From Ghiorsea bivora (GTDB lineage Bacteria > Pseudomonadota > Zetaproteobacteria > Mariprofundales > Mariprofundaceae): a DNA stretch of 64,000 bases. The notes under the pieces are model-generated. The model was not told where the DNA came from and ran no database searches. It saw only the letters and a list, made by a program, of their open reading frames with translations. The stretch spans positions 24,039 to 88,038 of the forward strand of contig NZ_JQLW01000013.1 of NCBI RefSeq assembly GCF_000744415.1, read 5' to 3'. Every line of letters starts with the position of its first letter. Position 1 is the first letter of the stretch. The position numbers and the translations under genes were made by a program. This document shows positions 51,502 to 60,559 of the stretch, one piece after another.

Positions 51502-52190
51502 TGGGTGGGTTAAATATGAATAAAATTGTGATGATGAGCCTGATGGTGATGATTACGGTATTGGGTCTAGGCAAAATAAGTTTACCATTTTTACAATCAC
51601 AACAAGTGCTTACAGCGGTTTCTACACCGATAGAAAATGAGAAGACTAGTGAAGTAATAAAAGAAGTAGTTACTTCAGCCAAGAAAACAGATGTAGAAAG
51701 CTGGGCAACTCAATTTATCAACCAAGATATGATTCCTTCGGTAGAAGCAGCCGAGCAAATGACACTTAAAGAAGAGCGCAATACCCCACAGCAAGATACC
51801 AGTAACCTTTTGGCTTTGCGTGAGCAGAAAAAAGCCTTAAGTGAACGTGAAAAAGCGCTAGAAGAGCGAGAAGCAGTAGTTCAAGAAGCCGAGCAACGGG
51901 CACAAGATAAAATTACAGAATTATTGCAGCTTGAAGCACGGATTCAAACGATGTTGGCAGAAGAACAAAGCATTAAAGATAAAAAAATAAAACGTTTAAC
52001 CGCAGTGTATGAAGGTATGAAAGCCGATCGTGCGGCACCTGTTATCGCGCAAATGGATTTAAGTATTGTGGTTAAAATCTTCTCGCGTATGAGTGAAAAA
52101 CAAGTGGGTAAAATCCTTTCATTCTTAAACCCCAAACAAGCCGTAGTCATCAGCCAAGCACTTACAGAGCGCATTGCATCGGTCAAGTAA
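51498..52190 (+). CDS. MotE-like protein with MgtE-N domain
   Basis: 230 residues. An N-terminal membrane helix (IVMMSLMVMITVLGLGKISL) anchors a periplasmic part with a coiled coil (LALREQKKALSEREKALEEREAVVQEAEQRAQDKITELL-like, about 95-150) and a C-terminal MgtE-N-type domain (MKADRAAPVIAQMDLSIVVKIFSRMSEKQVGKILSFLNPKQAVVI). This is the layout of MotE, a chaperone for motor proteins, found at the end of fliJ operons. It closes the flagellar operon. Confidence 0.75.
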   Translation: MMGGLNMNKIVMMSLMVMITVLGLGKISLPFLQSQQVLTAVSTPIENEKTSEVIKEVVTSAKKTDVESWATQFINQDMIPSVEAAEQMTLKEERNTPQQDTSNLLALREQKKALSEREKALEEREAVVQEAEQRAQDKITELLQLEARIQTMLAEEQSIKDKKIKRLTAVYEGMKADRAAPVIAQMDLSIVVKIFSRMSEKQVGKILSFLNPKQAVVISQALTERIASVK

Positions 52191-52229
52191 CTGCTGGTTT
52201 CAGCATTTGATGTAAATAATTGCTAAATG

Positions 52230-52244
52230 TGGCATTGGTTTTGC
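52230..52244 (+). promoter_or_regulatory. Second sigma-54-type promoter
   Basis: TGGCAT-TGGTT-TTGC with 10 bases between GG and GC, followed by a T run. The start would be near 52256, 23 bases before the next ATG. It places the following two genes under possible flagellar-type control. Confidence 0.6.
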
Positions 52245-52278
52245 TTTTTTGAGCAATAAATAAAAGTGCAGGTTAGGG

Positions 52279-52713
52279 ATGTGTTCTGTGAATAAATTGG
52301 CTGAAGAGCTTGCTTTAAGAGCAAAGCAAACCATTGCAACAGCAATGATAGATTTAGATAGATTTGAGGTCATGGGCATATGGCACAGTGTTGGTGGGTT
52401 TAGCGATGCATATATCAATATGGTTGCTTTATCTGCAGCAGAATTATTCCGTGGTCCACGTACTATTAAGATTGAAGAGCTACTTGCAGCCCAGCGTAAC
52501 CAGCCATTCCAATATCATATTGATGAATATTATTTTCATACGAAAGGAACACATCATTTCATGATGATTGTGCCTGAAACAGCCATGTTAGCAGTGTTAA
52601 TTACACCAACACAGAATAATAGGGAGAATGATCGCCAGTTATTGCTTGATTATTTACCCACGATTAAACCTCATTGCTTAGCGCCTTTACCTGTTGATGA
52701 CCTTTATCAGTAA
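52279..52713 (+). CDS. Unknown 144-residue protein (Roadblock/LC7-like?)
   Basis: No family recognised with certainty. The pattern IATAMIDLDRFEVMGIWHS, SDAYINMVALSAAELFRG, and HFMMIVPETAMLAVLITPTQNNRENDRQLL recalls Roadblock/LC7 small-GTPase-regulating domains (alternating strand-helix-strand with the hydrophobic NMVALSA helix). It lacks signal and membrane segments. The start may be the ATG at 52279 or the GTG nine bases later. It sits behind a sigma-54-type promoter and 33 bases before the large channel gene; together they form an operon. Confidence 0.55.
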   Translation: MCSVNKLAEELALRAKQTIATAMIDLDRFEVMGIWHSVGGFSDAYINMVALSAAELFRGPRTIKIEELLAAQRNQPFQYHIDEYYFHTKGTHHFMMIVPETAMLAVLITPTQNNRENDRQLLLDYLPTIKPHCLAPLPVDDLYQ

Positions 52714-52746
52714 AAAGCATTTTTAATCATATATTTAGGATAGTTT

Positions 52747-55575
52747 ATGAAACAAAATAAATCGATGTATTTTCATTATACGGAGTGGGTGATTAATCAT
52801 CCACGGTTTGCTATTTTTATGGCAATACTTATTGGTTTGTCATTATTAAATGACCCTTGGGTGGCATCAGTGTTATTTGTGTTATTTAGCATTGAAATTG
52901 GACATAGAATAGCACTTATTTATTATCGTTCTCAAATTAACCCTTATAAATTGGATGTTCGTCGTAAAACGGAAATCTTTTTCTTGGTTTTGGATATTTT
53001 GGCGGTTGTTTCTCTTTTGATAACAGTATTTCAATCCTCAATTCCGCTTGAAGATGCGGTGTTAGCACGGGTTTTTCGTTTGGTGTACTTGCTTCGTGCG
53101 GTCAGGTTATTTCGTTATATTGACTTACAAAGCGCTTTATATTCACCGACATATGGCATGCTTGTTTCGCTTATTGTTATTGTTTCATTTTTTGCTGAAG
53201 GTATTGCGTTAACAGCAATTTTGGTGTTTTTCTCTGTTGAGATTTCAGTGCGTTATATTGTGATGAAAAACATGTATTTTGCATCAAAGAAAGAGCGTAT
53301 GACGGAATGGTTCTTTTGGTGGATTGATTTGATTGCAACGCTTGCCATGTTGCCAATGTTTTCATCTCTAGGGGCAGGGGCGGCATTACGAATTCTTCGT
53401 TTAACCAGGCTTTTAAGACCTTGGATGGTAATCTTTAAGAACCTTGTATCAGTTATTCGTGAAGGTCAGTTTATGCAGGAAATCAATTTGATATTACTGG
53501 TGTTGTCGGTGTTGTCTATTGGTGGAGGCTTTGCCGCAAGCCTTGTGATTGGGGAGTATGATTATACCAATGATGGTATCATTAATGATAAAGATCGTAC
53601 AATGCTCGCCCATATATGGTTTTCATTCCGCGCTTTTACCGATCCCGGCAATGCTGTACATTTTCCAGCTTCTGATGCAGTTGCTTTTTTCTCCGTGTTT
53701 GCTGTTATTGCAGGTGTTTTCATTTTTGCTTTTTTCATTGGTATTGGGGCGAGTATTGTATCGGGTTTGATGGCAAAACTGCGCAATGATAACCTAAATA
53801 TTGCCAATCATATGGTGATGTTAGGTTGGAATGCTTCATCGCCTTTTGTTATTCAGCAATTAAGAGTGTTATCAAATCGAACATTCTCACAACTTAAGCT
53901 TGTTTTACTTAATGATAAGGAGCAGCAACCTAAGACATTTAAAAATGAACCTTGGGTGAGTTATCGGTGGGGAGACATGGAAGAAAGCTCTGATTTAAAG
54001 CGGGTGAACTTATCTGCAGCCAAACAGGCGATTGTCAATGTTCCTGATCATGAAAGCATGTCGGAAAACTTAGCGCATAGCTTCTTTTCTCTTTTATCTA
54101 TTCGAGCAGAAAACCCCAATATATTTATTAACTATGCAACCCCTGGATTAGCGACCCCACATTTGAGTTCATATCATCATCAGTTACAAGTTGGTTGGGA
54201 TAAAAAAGGTTTTTACAATAAACCAACGGTTATTTTATCGCAGGTAGATATTAAAGCGAACTTATTTAGGCAACTTATGCATTACCCTGATTTTGACCAA
54301 GTAATTAGTCGTCTGATGATTCCTGTGCGTCATGATGAATCATCACTTCAAGTGGTTGATTGGTCTGGTAAAGTGTATGAAAAGAATGATGTTTATTATA
54401 TTGAATCATCATGTGGGAAGCACAAGTCTGAGCTGCATAGGTTTATTTGTGCATTGTTTTTAAGGGGAGTTATTCTTGTTTCCTTTTCAGATAAAGATTT
54501 GAATATTTATACAACGATTCAGCCTAGTGCATCGTTTGAAATTGCCTATTTGATAGGTATTGCTTTAGATGCAAATACTTTACAAGGTGAAGTGGAATAT
54601 GCTTTACGTCATATTGATGAGATTGTTAAACCGACACCGAAAACCTATCCAACAACAGGGTTAAAGCCGTTGGCAAATGTTACAACTCTTAAAGTTGTTA
54701 TCATTGGTCATCTCAAAGCATTGCCATTAATTCTCAAACGTTTACTGGCATCATATGATAAACTAGAAGTGACCATTGTGGATGACCTTAATCGAGAGGA
54801 ACACTTGGATACGCTTGTTTATTTGCGTCGGCGCATTAGTGAAATGCAAGGTGCGAGTGAATGTATTGACACAAAAATATTGCGTTGGTCTTTTGCTGAT
54901 ATGGATTATTTACGAGATGTTGTTAAAGGTGCAGATCGTATTATTTTGTCACGTCCTGCGCATATTAAAAAACGCCCGCATGCAATCGTTTCTAGTGTGT
55001 TATCACACTTGTTTACTATCCTTGATGAGCTTGGTGAGAAGCCATATATCTTCCCAGTGGTTGACTCGCGTGATCAAGCTGAGGTTTTGCAAAAAGAATT
55101 AAATAAATTTGATGTGGAGCATGAAGTGCATGTGGTTGTGCCCAATGAGTTTTATGGTACATATGTCGCGCATACAAGCTTTGGTATGTTCATGGCCAAA
55201 AGTGAGCCAGTATATAATAGCCAACGTGCATTACGCTATGTGATTAATGATCTGCTCGCAGATAATGATAAAATGGACATTTTTGATCTCGATGCACTAA
55301 CGGTTACACAAGCTTTACCTGCTGATTTATCGGTATTGTTTAGTAGTTTGTTAGCAGAAAAGTGTTTGTTGATTGGCTATAGGCTCAAAAGTTCTTTTGA
55401 ACGTACGGATAGTGTTTATGAAGCCATTTTCAAAGCATTCCCTAGAGAAAATAATTTCAGATGTTTACGCCAAATGCACTTGGTTATAAACCCAATTGGT
55501 TCTACAGTGTTAGAAAAAACATGGGAAACGCGTCGTGATGATATTGTTGAGCTTATTGTAATTCGGACGGCATAA
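52747..55575 (+). CDS. CASTOR/POLLUX-like ion channel with two voltage-sensor-like modules
   Basis: 942 residues. Residues 20-128 form a four-helix unit ending in an Arg-rich S4-like helix (R108, R111, R117, R120, R123); 135-230 repeat this, ending with R215, R218, R221, R224. A pore follows: helix 245-268, filter-like WFSFRAFTDPGN (291-302), helix 312-340. The filter recalls CASTOR/POLLUX (W-x-S-x5-D-x-G-N). Between pore helix and first pore segment lies a 12-residue EF-hand-like loop, D272 to D283 (DYTNDGIINDKD). The remaining 590 residues are RCK/TrkA-N-like domains (MVMLGWN near 357, VVIIGHLKALP near 655), as in CASTOR proteins. It is probably a calcium-sensitive cation channel. Confidence 0.75.
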   Translation: MKQNKSMYFHYTEWVINHPRFAIFMAILIGLSLLNDPWVASVLFVLFSIEIGHRIALIYYRSQINPYKLDVRRKTEIFFLVLDILAVVSLLITVFQSSIPLEDAVLARVFRLVYLLRAVRLFRYIDLQSALYSPTYGMLVSLIVIVSFFAEGIALTAILVFFSVEISVRYIVMKNMYFASKKERMTEWFFWWIDLIATLAMLPMFSSLGAGAALRILRLTRLLRPWMVIFKNLVSVIREGQFMQEINLILLVLSVLSIGGGFAASLVIGEYDYTNDGIINDKDRTMLAHIWFSFRAFTDPGNAVHFPASDAVAFFSVFAVIAGVFIFAFFIGIGASIVSGLMAKLRNDNLNIANHMVMLGWNASSPFVIQQLRVLSNRTFSQLKLVLLNDKEQQPKTFKNEPWVSYRWGDMEESSDLKRVNLSAAKQAIVNVPDHESMSENLAHSFFSLLSIRAENPNIFINYATPGLATPHLSSYHHQLQVGWDKKGFYNKPTVILSQVDIKANLFRQLMHYPDFDQVISRLMIPVRHDESSLQVVDWSGKVYEKNDVYYIESSCGKHKSELHRFICALFLRGVILVSFSDKDLNIYTTIQPSASFEIAYLIGIALDANTLQGEVEYALRHIDEIVKPTPKTYPTTGLKPLANVTTLKVVIIGHLKALPLILKRLLASYDKLEVTIVDDLNREEHLDTLVYLRRRISEMQGASECIDTKILRWSFADMDYLRDVVKGADRIILSRPAHIKKRPHAIVSSVLSHLFTILDELGEKPYIFPVVDSRDQAEVLQKELNKFDVEHEVHVVVPNEFYGTYVAHTSFGMFMAKSEPVYNSQRALRYVINDLLADNDKMDIFDLDALTVTQALPADLSVLFSSLLAEKCLLIGYRLKSSFERTDSVYEAIFKAFPRENNFRCLRQMHLVINPIGSTVLEKTWETRRDDIVELIVIRTA

Positions 55576-55594
55576 ACAGACCATATTGATTGGT

Positions 55595-56020
55595 TTAGCG
55601 GTCGTGCCAATAGCGTTGCATTTCAAAGTATAAGAAGGATGCTGTCCATGTAATCAAGACAAGCCCTGTCACTGCTTCAATACCCACCAAAAAGCGAAGT
55701 ATGCCGTGTGGGGCAATATCGCCAAAACCAAGGGTGGTGAAGGTGGTGAATGAAAAATAAGCGGCATCCAATAGGCTGCCTTTGTAGTTGCCTTCGAGGT
55801 AACCCCAGCTTGGGCTGCTATGCATCAGGTAATATGCGATGGCAAATACCCAAATTTCAATGACATGGGCAATCAAAGCACCAAACACGCCAAATACAAT
55901 GCGTAGGCGATGTTTTATTTTGAGTTTAGGCATCACAGATGTCATTTGGAATAACACTTCATAGTGAATCATCACGGCAATGCCAACAATCATACAGTTT
56001 AAGGTAAATGGAATAAGCAT
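55595..56020 (-). CDS. Two-helix potassium channel
   Basis: 141 residues. A potassium selectivity filter TTFTTLGFGDIAPHG lies near residues 90-105 between hydrophobic helices; two further hydrophobic segments come before it (CMIVGIAVMIHYEVLF, FGVFGALIAHVIEIWVFAIAYYLM). It would form a tetramer of the Kch/MthK pore type. There is no RCK domain. It is convergent with the large channel gene, 19 bases apart, so two ion channels stand side by side. Confidence 0.8.
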   Translation of the reverse strand: MLIPFTLNCMIVGIAVMIHYEVLFQMTSVMPKLKIKHRLRIVFGVFGALIAHVIEIWVFAIAYYLMHSSPSWGYLEGNYKGSLLDAAYFSFTTFTTLGFGDIAPHGILRFLVGIEAVTGLVLITWTASFLYFEMQRYWHDR

Positions 56021-56028
56021 AACGTTAG

Positions 56029-56340
56029 TTAGGGTTTCTCCAATGCATTGTGCATTTGCATATAAGCGATAAGAAATTCAAATATCATGCGCCAAAATAA
56101 CTCGATGAATCCTAGCATCAAGATAAAAAATAAGGTGAGCATGCTTTTCTGCTTCGTATTTAATAATTGCCACATCCATTGCTGACCTTTTTTGAGGCTA
56201 AGGTGAATAATATTCAGCTTTTGACTGAGTTGAAGGCATAAATACCACGTGATAATGGGCAGTATCAAAGCACCAAGATAATAGAAGATAAAAAGTGCAG
56301 GCAGGCTGATAAAGCTTTGAAAGGTAAGGAAATCTAACAT
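56029..56340 (-). CDS. Membrane protein of unknown function
   Basis: 103 residues from the ATG at 56340; the TTG at 56376 is a weaker choice. Two membrane segments: ISLPALFIFYYLGALILPIITWYLCLQL and SMLTLFFILMLGFIELFWRMIFEFL, joined by a basic loop. Short proteins of this shape (DUF4282-like) are frequent but I cannot assign it. It lies 8 bases before the potassium channel gene and may be translated with it. Confidence 0.55.
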   Translation of the reverse strand: MLDFLTFQSFISLPALFIFYYLGALILPIITWYLCLQLSQKLNIIHLSLKKGQQWMWQLLNTKQKSMLTLFFILMLGFIELFWRMIFEFLIAYMQMHNALEKP

Positions 56341-56468
56341 TTGCAGCCCAGTTTGTGATGGATAAACATGCTGCAAGTGTGGCTAGAAGTTGCTTTTTGG
56401 CAAGGGCAGTGGAATTTTGTGCTGCATGTATGGTTTCAGCTTTGTCTAAAGTCAGTTAGTTTTGCCAA

Positions 56469-57143
56469 ATGTTCACCTATTCAGCCCAAGATTTGGAAGC
56501 AGCGATTATATTTGAAGATTCGCGGTTTATTTTTATCAATAAACCTACAGGTTTGGCTGTGCATGGTGTGATTCAACAAGAATGTGCGCCTGATAGCCTT
56601 GGTGTGATTGAATTGTTGCGTTTATCGCGACCTGATGTGCCGTATTTGGAATTGGCGCACCGCTTGGATAGACCTACATCGGGTGTACTGGTGGTTGCCA
56701 AGCGAAAAAGTGCATTACGTGCATTTCAGAAGCAGCAGGAAAACAGAGGCGTGGATAAACATTATGTGGCTCTCGTCAAAGGTGTGTGGCAGGGCGGGCA
56801 TAAAAAAGTGGATACACCATTGCTTAAGGTGAAACATCAAGATGGCAGTTGGTCGGTGCATGTAGATAAAGCGAAAGGTAAGCGTGCAGTATCTTATTTT
56901 GCACCCGTTGAATCTCATGAAGATACATCACTGCTGCGCATCAAAATCATCACAGGACGCACCCATCAAATCAGAGTACACGCATCATCCATTGGTTTTC
57001 CTATTGCGGGTGACAATCAATATGGTGATAAAGCCTTTAATCAAAGCGAGGCGTACAAGCGTTTAATGCTTCACGCGGAATCCATCAAATTCTCACTGCC
57101 TGACATTGCAGAGTATGATATTCAAGCCTCCATACCTTTCTGA
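56469..57143 (+). CDS. RluA-family pseudouridine synthase
   Basis: 224 residues, RluA/RluC-like without an S4 domain. AHRLDRPTSGVLVVAKRKSALRAF holds the catalytic Asp in HRLDRPTSG; KHYVALVKGVW and LLRIKIITGRTHQIRVHASSIGFPIAGDNQYGDK-type motifs complete the fold. It isomerises uridine in rRNA or tRNA; substrate not decidable. The 3' end overlaps the psd gene by 22 bases, tail to tail. Confidence 0.88.
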   Translation: MFTYSAQDLEAAIIFEDSRFIFINKPTGLAVHGVIQQECAPDSLGVIELLRLSRPDVPYLELAHRLDRPTSGVLVVAKRKSALRAFQKQQENRGVDKHYVALVKGVWQGGHKKVDTPLLKVKHQDGSWSVHVDKAKGKRAVSYFAPVESHEDTSLLRIKIITGRTHQIRVHASSIGFPIAGDNQYGDKAFNQSEAYKRLMLHAESIKFSLPDIAEYDIQASIPF

Positions 57144-58081
57144 GTACTGCGGTTTTTAGATGCAGGCTTTCGCGCCACTACATCACCAAGTTGGATATAG
57201 GTTTCTATGCCTGCCTTGGTGTTTTCTAACATATCAGTGGAAGGTACCCACTTTCCTTTTTCACCACATAACACAACTGTGCTTCCACCAAAAAGAAAAT
57301 AGCCTTTTTCATCGCCTTTTTTAAAAGGTTTAGATTCATCATAGGTTTGTACGATTTTACCCACCATGGTTGCGCCCACTTCAATATAGGCGAGCTTGCC
57401 AAAGTGTTCCGTTTCCAAGATGGAGACACGCCTTTCATTTTTGATAAAAATATCGTGCCTATATTTTAACGCCAATGGATTGACTGAATGTAGGTCGCCA
57501 GCAACTGTAAAAGATTGAAGCGTTCTGCCATCATCGGGATAGTGGTAGCGGTGATAATCCACAGGGCATAATCTCGCAATTATCAGTGGGCCATCAATAA
57601 AGTCTTTGGCTAATTCATCATCACCAATCAGATCAATAGCGCGCAACATGGATCCTTTAACGGGGATATTGAGATCATCGGTCATGCTTTCATGCCCAAA
57701 GTATCGCGCTTCGGCAAACGCGCCCATTTCTTCATCTTTTGGGGTAAAAGTTCTTTGTCCGTCTTTAAACTTGCGAATAAAGAACTCATTAAAGGATTGG
57801 TAGGATGTTTCAATAGGGTTGCCTTTCAAAGACCCTTTTTGATATTGCTCAATTTGAATAGCAAAGTTTTTAATAAAAGGTGGCACTTTTTGTGCAGATT
57901 TCACACTATCTTGTGCTTTTCCGTAGAGCCGGCTGAGCATTTTGCTGGCAATAAAAGGTGCTAGAAGCCGTCCTATGGGGTTGCCATAGGCAAATTTAAC
58001 CATGTCACCACCATAGACTTTTTCAATGTCCATTTTGTTTTCGTAGCGGTTAAATACTTGAATTTCAAAGTCTTGGCTCAT
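57122..58081 (-). CDS. psd: Phosphatidylserine decarboxylase
   Basis: 319 residues. Proenzyme that self-cleaves at a G-S bond to form the pyruvoyl group and makes phosphatidylethanolamine at the inner membrane. FGGSTVVLC near residue 270 carries the LGST-type cleavage site, here GGST; CPVDYHRYHYPDDG and FNEFFIRKFKDGQR are family motifs. The C-terminal fragment would be short, as usual. Confidence 0.9.
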   Translation of the reverse strand: MSQDFEIQVFNRYENKMDIEKVYGGDMVKFAYGNPIGRLLAPFIASKMLSRLYGKAQDSVKSAQKVPPFIKNFAIQIEQYQKGSLKGNPIETSYQSFNEFFIRKFKDGQRTFTPKDEEMGAFAEARYFGHESMTDDLNIPVKGSMLRAIDLIGDDELAKDFIDGPLIIARLCPVDYHRYHYPDDGRTLQSFTVAGDLHSVNPLALKYRHDIFIKNERRVSILETEHFGKLAYIEVGATMVGKIVQTYDESKPFKKGDEKGYFLFGGSTVVLCGEKGKWVPSTDMLENTKAGIETYIQLGDVVARKPASKNRSTQKGMEA

Positions 58082-58116
58082 GCTCGGGAATCCTTTGTCC
58101 TAATCTTATGCTTTAA

Positions 58117-58986
58117 TTATGCGTCAACGGCCATTTCTGCCATTTTCATGGTGCTTTCAAATGATTTTGCACCCGCAATAAATAAACCATTATGACAGAA
58201 CATAGCATCATCAATGCCTGTCACATCTTGAAGTTCTTTATCGGATAAACCTGCCCATGCTTGTGGTAGCTCTTTCCTATTTTCAAATGTACCCAACTCC
58301 GCAGGCACAGTTTGAATGCGCCATTCACCTGTTTGCGATGGATATACCACAAATAATGCCTCATCGGATAAGTTCACCACTGTTTTTTTCCATGGTGTAT
58401 ATTGTTCCAATACAATCACTCTTGGATCAGCTGCATTTTCAATCGCTTTGGCCACAATGGCTTTGGCATCTAAACCACCTTTAGCAGCTGCAATAAAACG
58501 CGTTAAAATACGTGATGCAAATTCAACGGCTTCATCAAAACATTCATCTACATGTTTATCTTCCTGCCAAGTTGGGTTAAACATGCCAATGGTTTGGCTA
58601 AGGCTAATACCTTCTTGAACACCTTGAACATAACCACAATCAATGGCATCAATGGTGGATACCAAACCTGCGTCCAAAGCATTAGCCAAGTCTGGATTGC
58701 CGTCACACATTTCTAAGCCGTATTTCTGCCAAATAATACCAAAGGAAGAGTAGGGGATACCGTTCTCACGCTCACCAGCACCACCGCGTTGATGATGGTC
58801 AAAGCGGTCTGTTTCAGGGTCGTATTCACCGCCCACATCCACAACAATATCTGCCTTGGCGATAAGCTCTAAATTACGCGTACGAATCAGCTCAAAAGAA
58901 GGCAATATATGTTTAAATACAGCGATACTAAATACATCATCTGCGTGAAAGTTGCCATTGTGTGTTGCTATTGTTTTATTATTCAT
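58117..58986 (-). CDS. MYG1-family protein (DHH-type)
   Basis: 289 residues. THNGNFHADDVFSIAVFKH, VDVGGEYDPETDRFDHHQRGG and DALDAGLVSTIDAID give the DHH-like metal site (HADD, DHH) of MYG1, whose eukaryotic relatives are RNA exonucleases. YSSFGIIWQKYG and GAKSFESTMKMAEMA are also conserved in MYG1. Bacterial members are uncharacterised; metal-dependent phosphoesterase activity is expected. Confidence 0.88.
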   Translation of the reverse strand: MNNKTIATHNGNFHADDVFSIAVFKHILPSFELIRTRNLELIAKADIVVDVGGEYDPETDRFDHHQRGGAGERENGIPYSSFGIIWQKYGLEMCDGNPDLANALDAGLVSTIDAIDCGYVQGVQEGISLSQTIGMFNPTWQEDKHVDECFDEAVEFASRILTRFIAAAKGGLDAKAIVAKAIENAADPRVIVLEQYTPWKKTVVNLSDEALFVVYPSQTGEWRIQTVPAELGTFENRKELPQAWAGLSDKELQDVTGIDDAMFCHNGLFIAGAKSFESTMKMAEMAVDA

Positions 58987-59100
58987 GTGTTTTTATGACC
59001 TGTGAAAAAGGGAGGGTACTCTTTTATATTTTTGAGAACTTTATATTAAGGCTGCTAAAAAAGTAGCATATTTTAATAATGTGTGGATATGGCGAGTGAA

Positions 59101-59886
59101 CTAACCAACCCCAAACTTATTCCCCTGTGTTCTCCAAAGTAGTTTGGCATAACGTTCCATGGGAATATTCATTTTTCCTTGTAGCTGTTTAGCTTTGGCA
59201 AGCAGCGCTTTTCTTTTGATGATAGGAATATCATTTTTGAAAGCGAGTACGATGGTGTTTCCACTTTCTGCTTCAAAGCTTAACAGTTGGTTTTCAAATG
59301 CTAGTGCCAGTAAATCATCCAGTTCTTTTCGTGATTCAAGTGCGGTATTCCAGATATTAAGTACGAGCACACCATGTTGGCTAAGTGCATCTTTACAATC
59401 ACGCAAATAGGAAAATTGTAGTTGTTGTGGTTCCATGCCTTCTGAGGTGTATAAATCTGAAAAGATAATATCACTTTTCATGTCTGTATTTTTGATGTAA
59501 TTCACCGCATCATCAATATGAATAGACAGGCGGTTGGTATCAGGTAAATAAAAATACTTTTTGGTTATGTTCGCCACTTCTTCGCGGTATTCAACCGTAT
59601 CTACACTTAACTCGGGAAAATGATGCAGCAGGCTCTTGGTCATAGAGCCCGCGCCCAGCCCCATAATAGTGGCTAGCTTGACACTGGGGATAAAAAATAA
59701 ACCCACCATCATGGCTTGGGTATAGGCAAGGTCTAATCCGTGAATGTCATTAAGTTTCATGCTGCTTTGATAGATTTGTTGATCAAAGCTGAGAATCCTA
59801 CTGGTTCTTGTTTCATAAACATAAATGGGGCCGTGTTCATCTGCGGTTGATGCGATACAAGTGCCTTTGATATACATGTTACTCAC
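59101..59886 (-). CDS. Spermidine-synthase-like methyltransferase-fold protein
   Basis: 261 residues with the Rossmann-like fold of polyamine synthases: MGLGAGSMTKSLLHHF binding the nucleotide, VDTVEYREEVANITKKYF, IHIDDAVNYIKN and IFSDLYTSEGMEPQQLQ. The last motif has the key Asp-x-Tyr of aminopropyltransferases in altered form, so real spermidine synthesis is unsure. The start is a GTG that overlaps the upstream stop by 4 bases; an ATG three codons later is possible. Confidence 0.75.
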   Translation of the reverse strand: MSNMYIKGTCIASTADEHGPIYVYETRTSRILSFDQQIYQSSMKLNDIHGLDLAYTQAMMVGLFFIPSVKLATIMGLGAGSMTKSLLHHFPELSVDTVEYREEVANITKKYFYLPDTNRLSIHIDDAVNYIKNTDMKSDIIFSDLYTSEGMEPQQLQFSYLRDCKDALSQHGVLVLNIWNTALESRKELDDLLALAFENQLLSFEAESGNTIVLAFKNDIPIIKRKALLAKAKQLQGKMNIPMERYAKLLWRTQGNKFGVG

Positions 59887-60551
59887 TCACCCAAGATACA
59901 CTGCTCATGATGTTCTAACCACAATGGATATTTGAACATCGCCTTCGCAAACAATCTGCTTTGCAAATAGTGGCGCAACCAGCGCCGTAAGTTGGTGTAT
60001 CTATCATGTGAAAACTCAGCTTTGTTCACCTTTGAGAATTGTCGAATAAAAGGAAGCAATGCAATATCAAGCAAGCTGGGCGTAGCACCCATTAAAAATT
60101 CATGCTGTGTAAGCCTCTTTTCTAGGGCTTGAATAAAAGGCTCGCAGTCAAGGCGGCAAGCTTCTAAATCATTGCCGTGGTAGCGTTTGGCACGTTTATA
60201 CTTTTCTAGAGTAGGTTTAAATTCAGCGTCGCTTTCTTTAATAACTTCCAACATCTCGCTCAGTTTACTTTCATCGTGAGCATAAAGCAGGTTTTCTGGG
60301 TCAGTGCGTTTAAGCGCCCAAAGCATGATACCTAAACTTTCCTCAATCACTTCATCATTGTTGATGACCAAAACAGGCACAGTACCTTTGGGTGATGCAA
60401 TCAACATCTCTACAGGTTTATCTTTTAATGTAATCGCGCGTAGCTGTACCTTTTGTTGCGCAAGCAATAGCGCCAGCCTTGCGCGCATGGCATAGGGGCA
60501 GTTTTGTAAAGAATACAACACGGGTAATTCAAGCATAGGTGTCGATGACAT
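59883..60551 (-). CDS. Glutathione S-transferase family protein
   Basis: 222 residues: thioredoxin-like half with LYSLQNCPYAMRARLALLLAQ (CPYA active-site motif), GTVPVLVINNDEVIEESLGIM and an all-helical half. The YibF/Nu-like pattern suggests an antioxidant or reductase role rather than classic conjugation. A downstream ATG (codon 6) also fits as start. It overlaps the spermidine-synthase-like gene. Confidence 0.85.
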   Translation of the reverse strand: MSSTPMLELPVLYSLQNCPYAMRARLALLLAQQKVQLRAITLKDKPVEMLIASPKGTVPVLVINNDEVIEESLGIMLWALKRTDPENLLYAHDESKLSEMLEVIKESDAEFKPTLEKYKRAKRYHGNDLEACRLDCEPFIQALEKRLTQHEFLMGATPSLLDIALLPFIRQFSKVNKAEFSHDRYTNLRRWLRHYLQSRLFAKAMFKYPLWLEHHEQCILGE

Positions 60552-60559
60552 GGGCGAGT

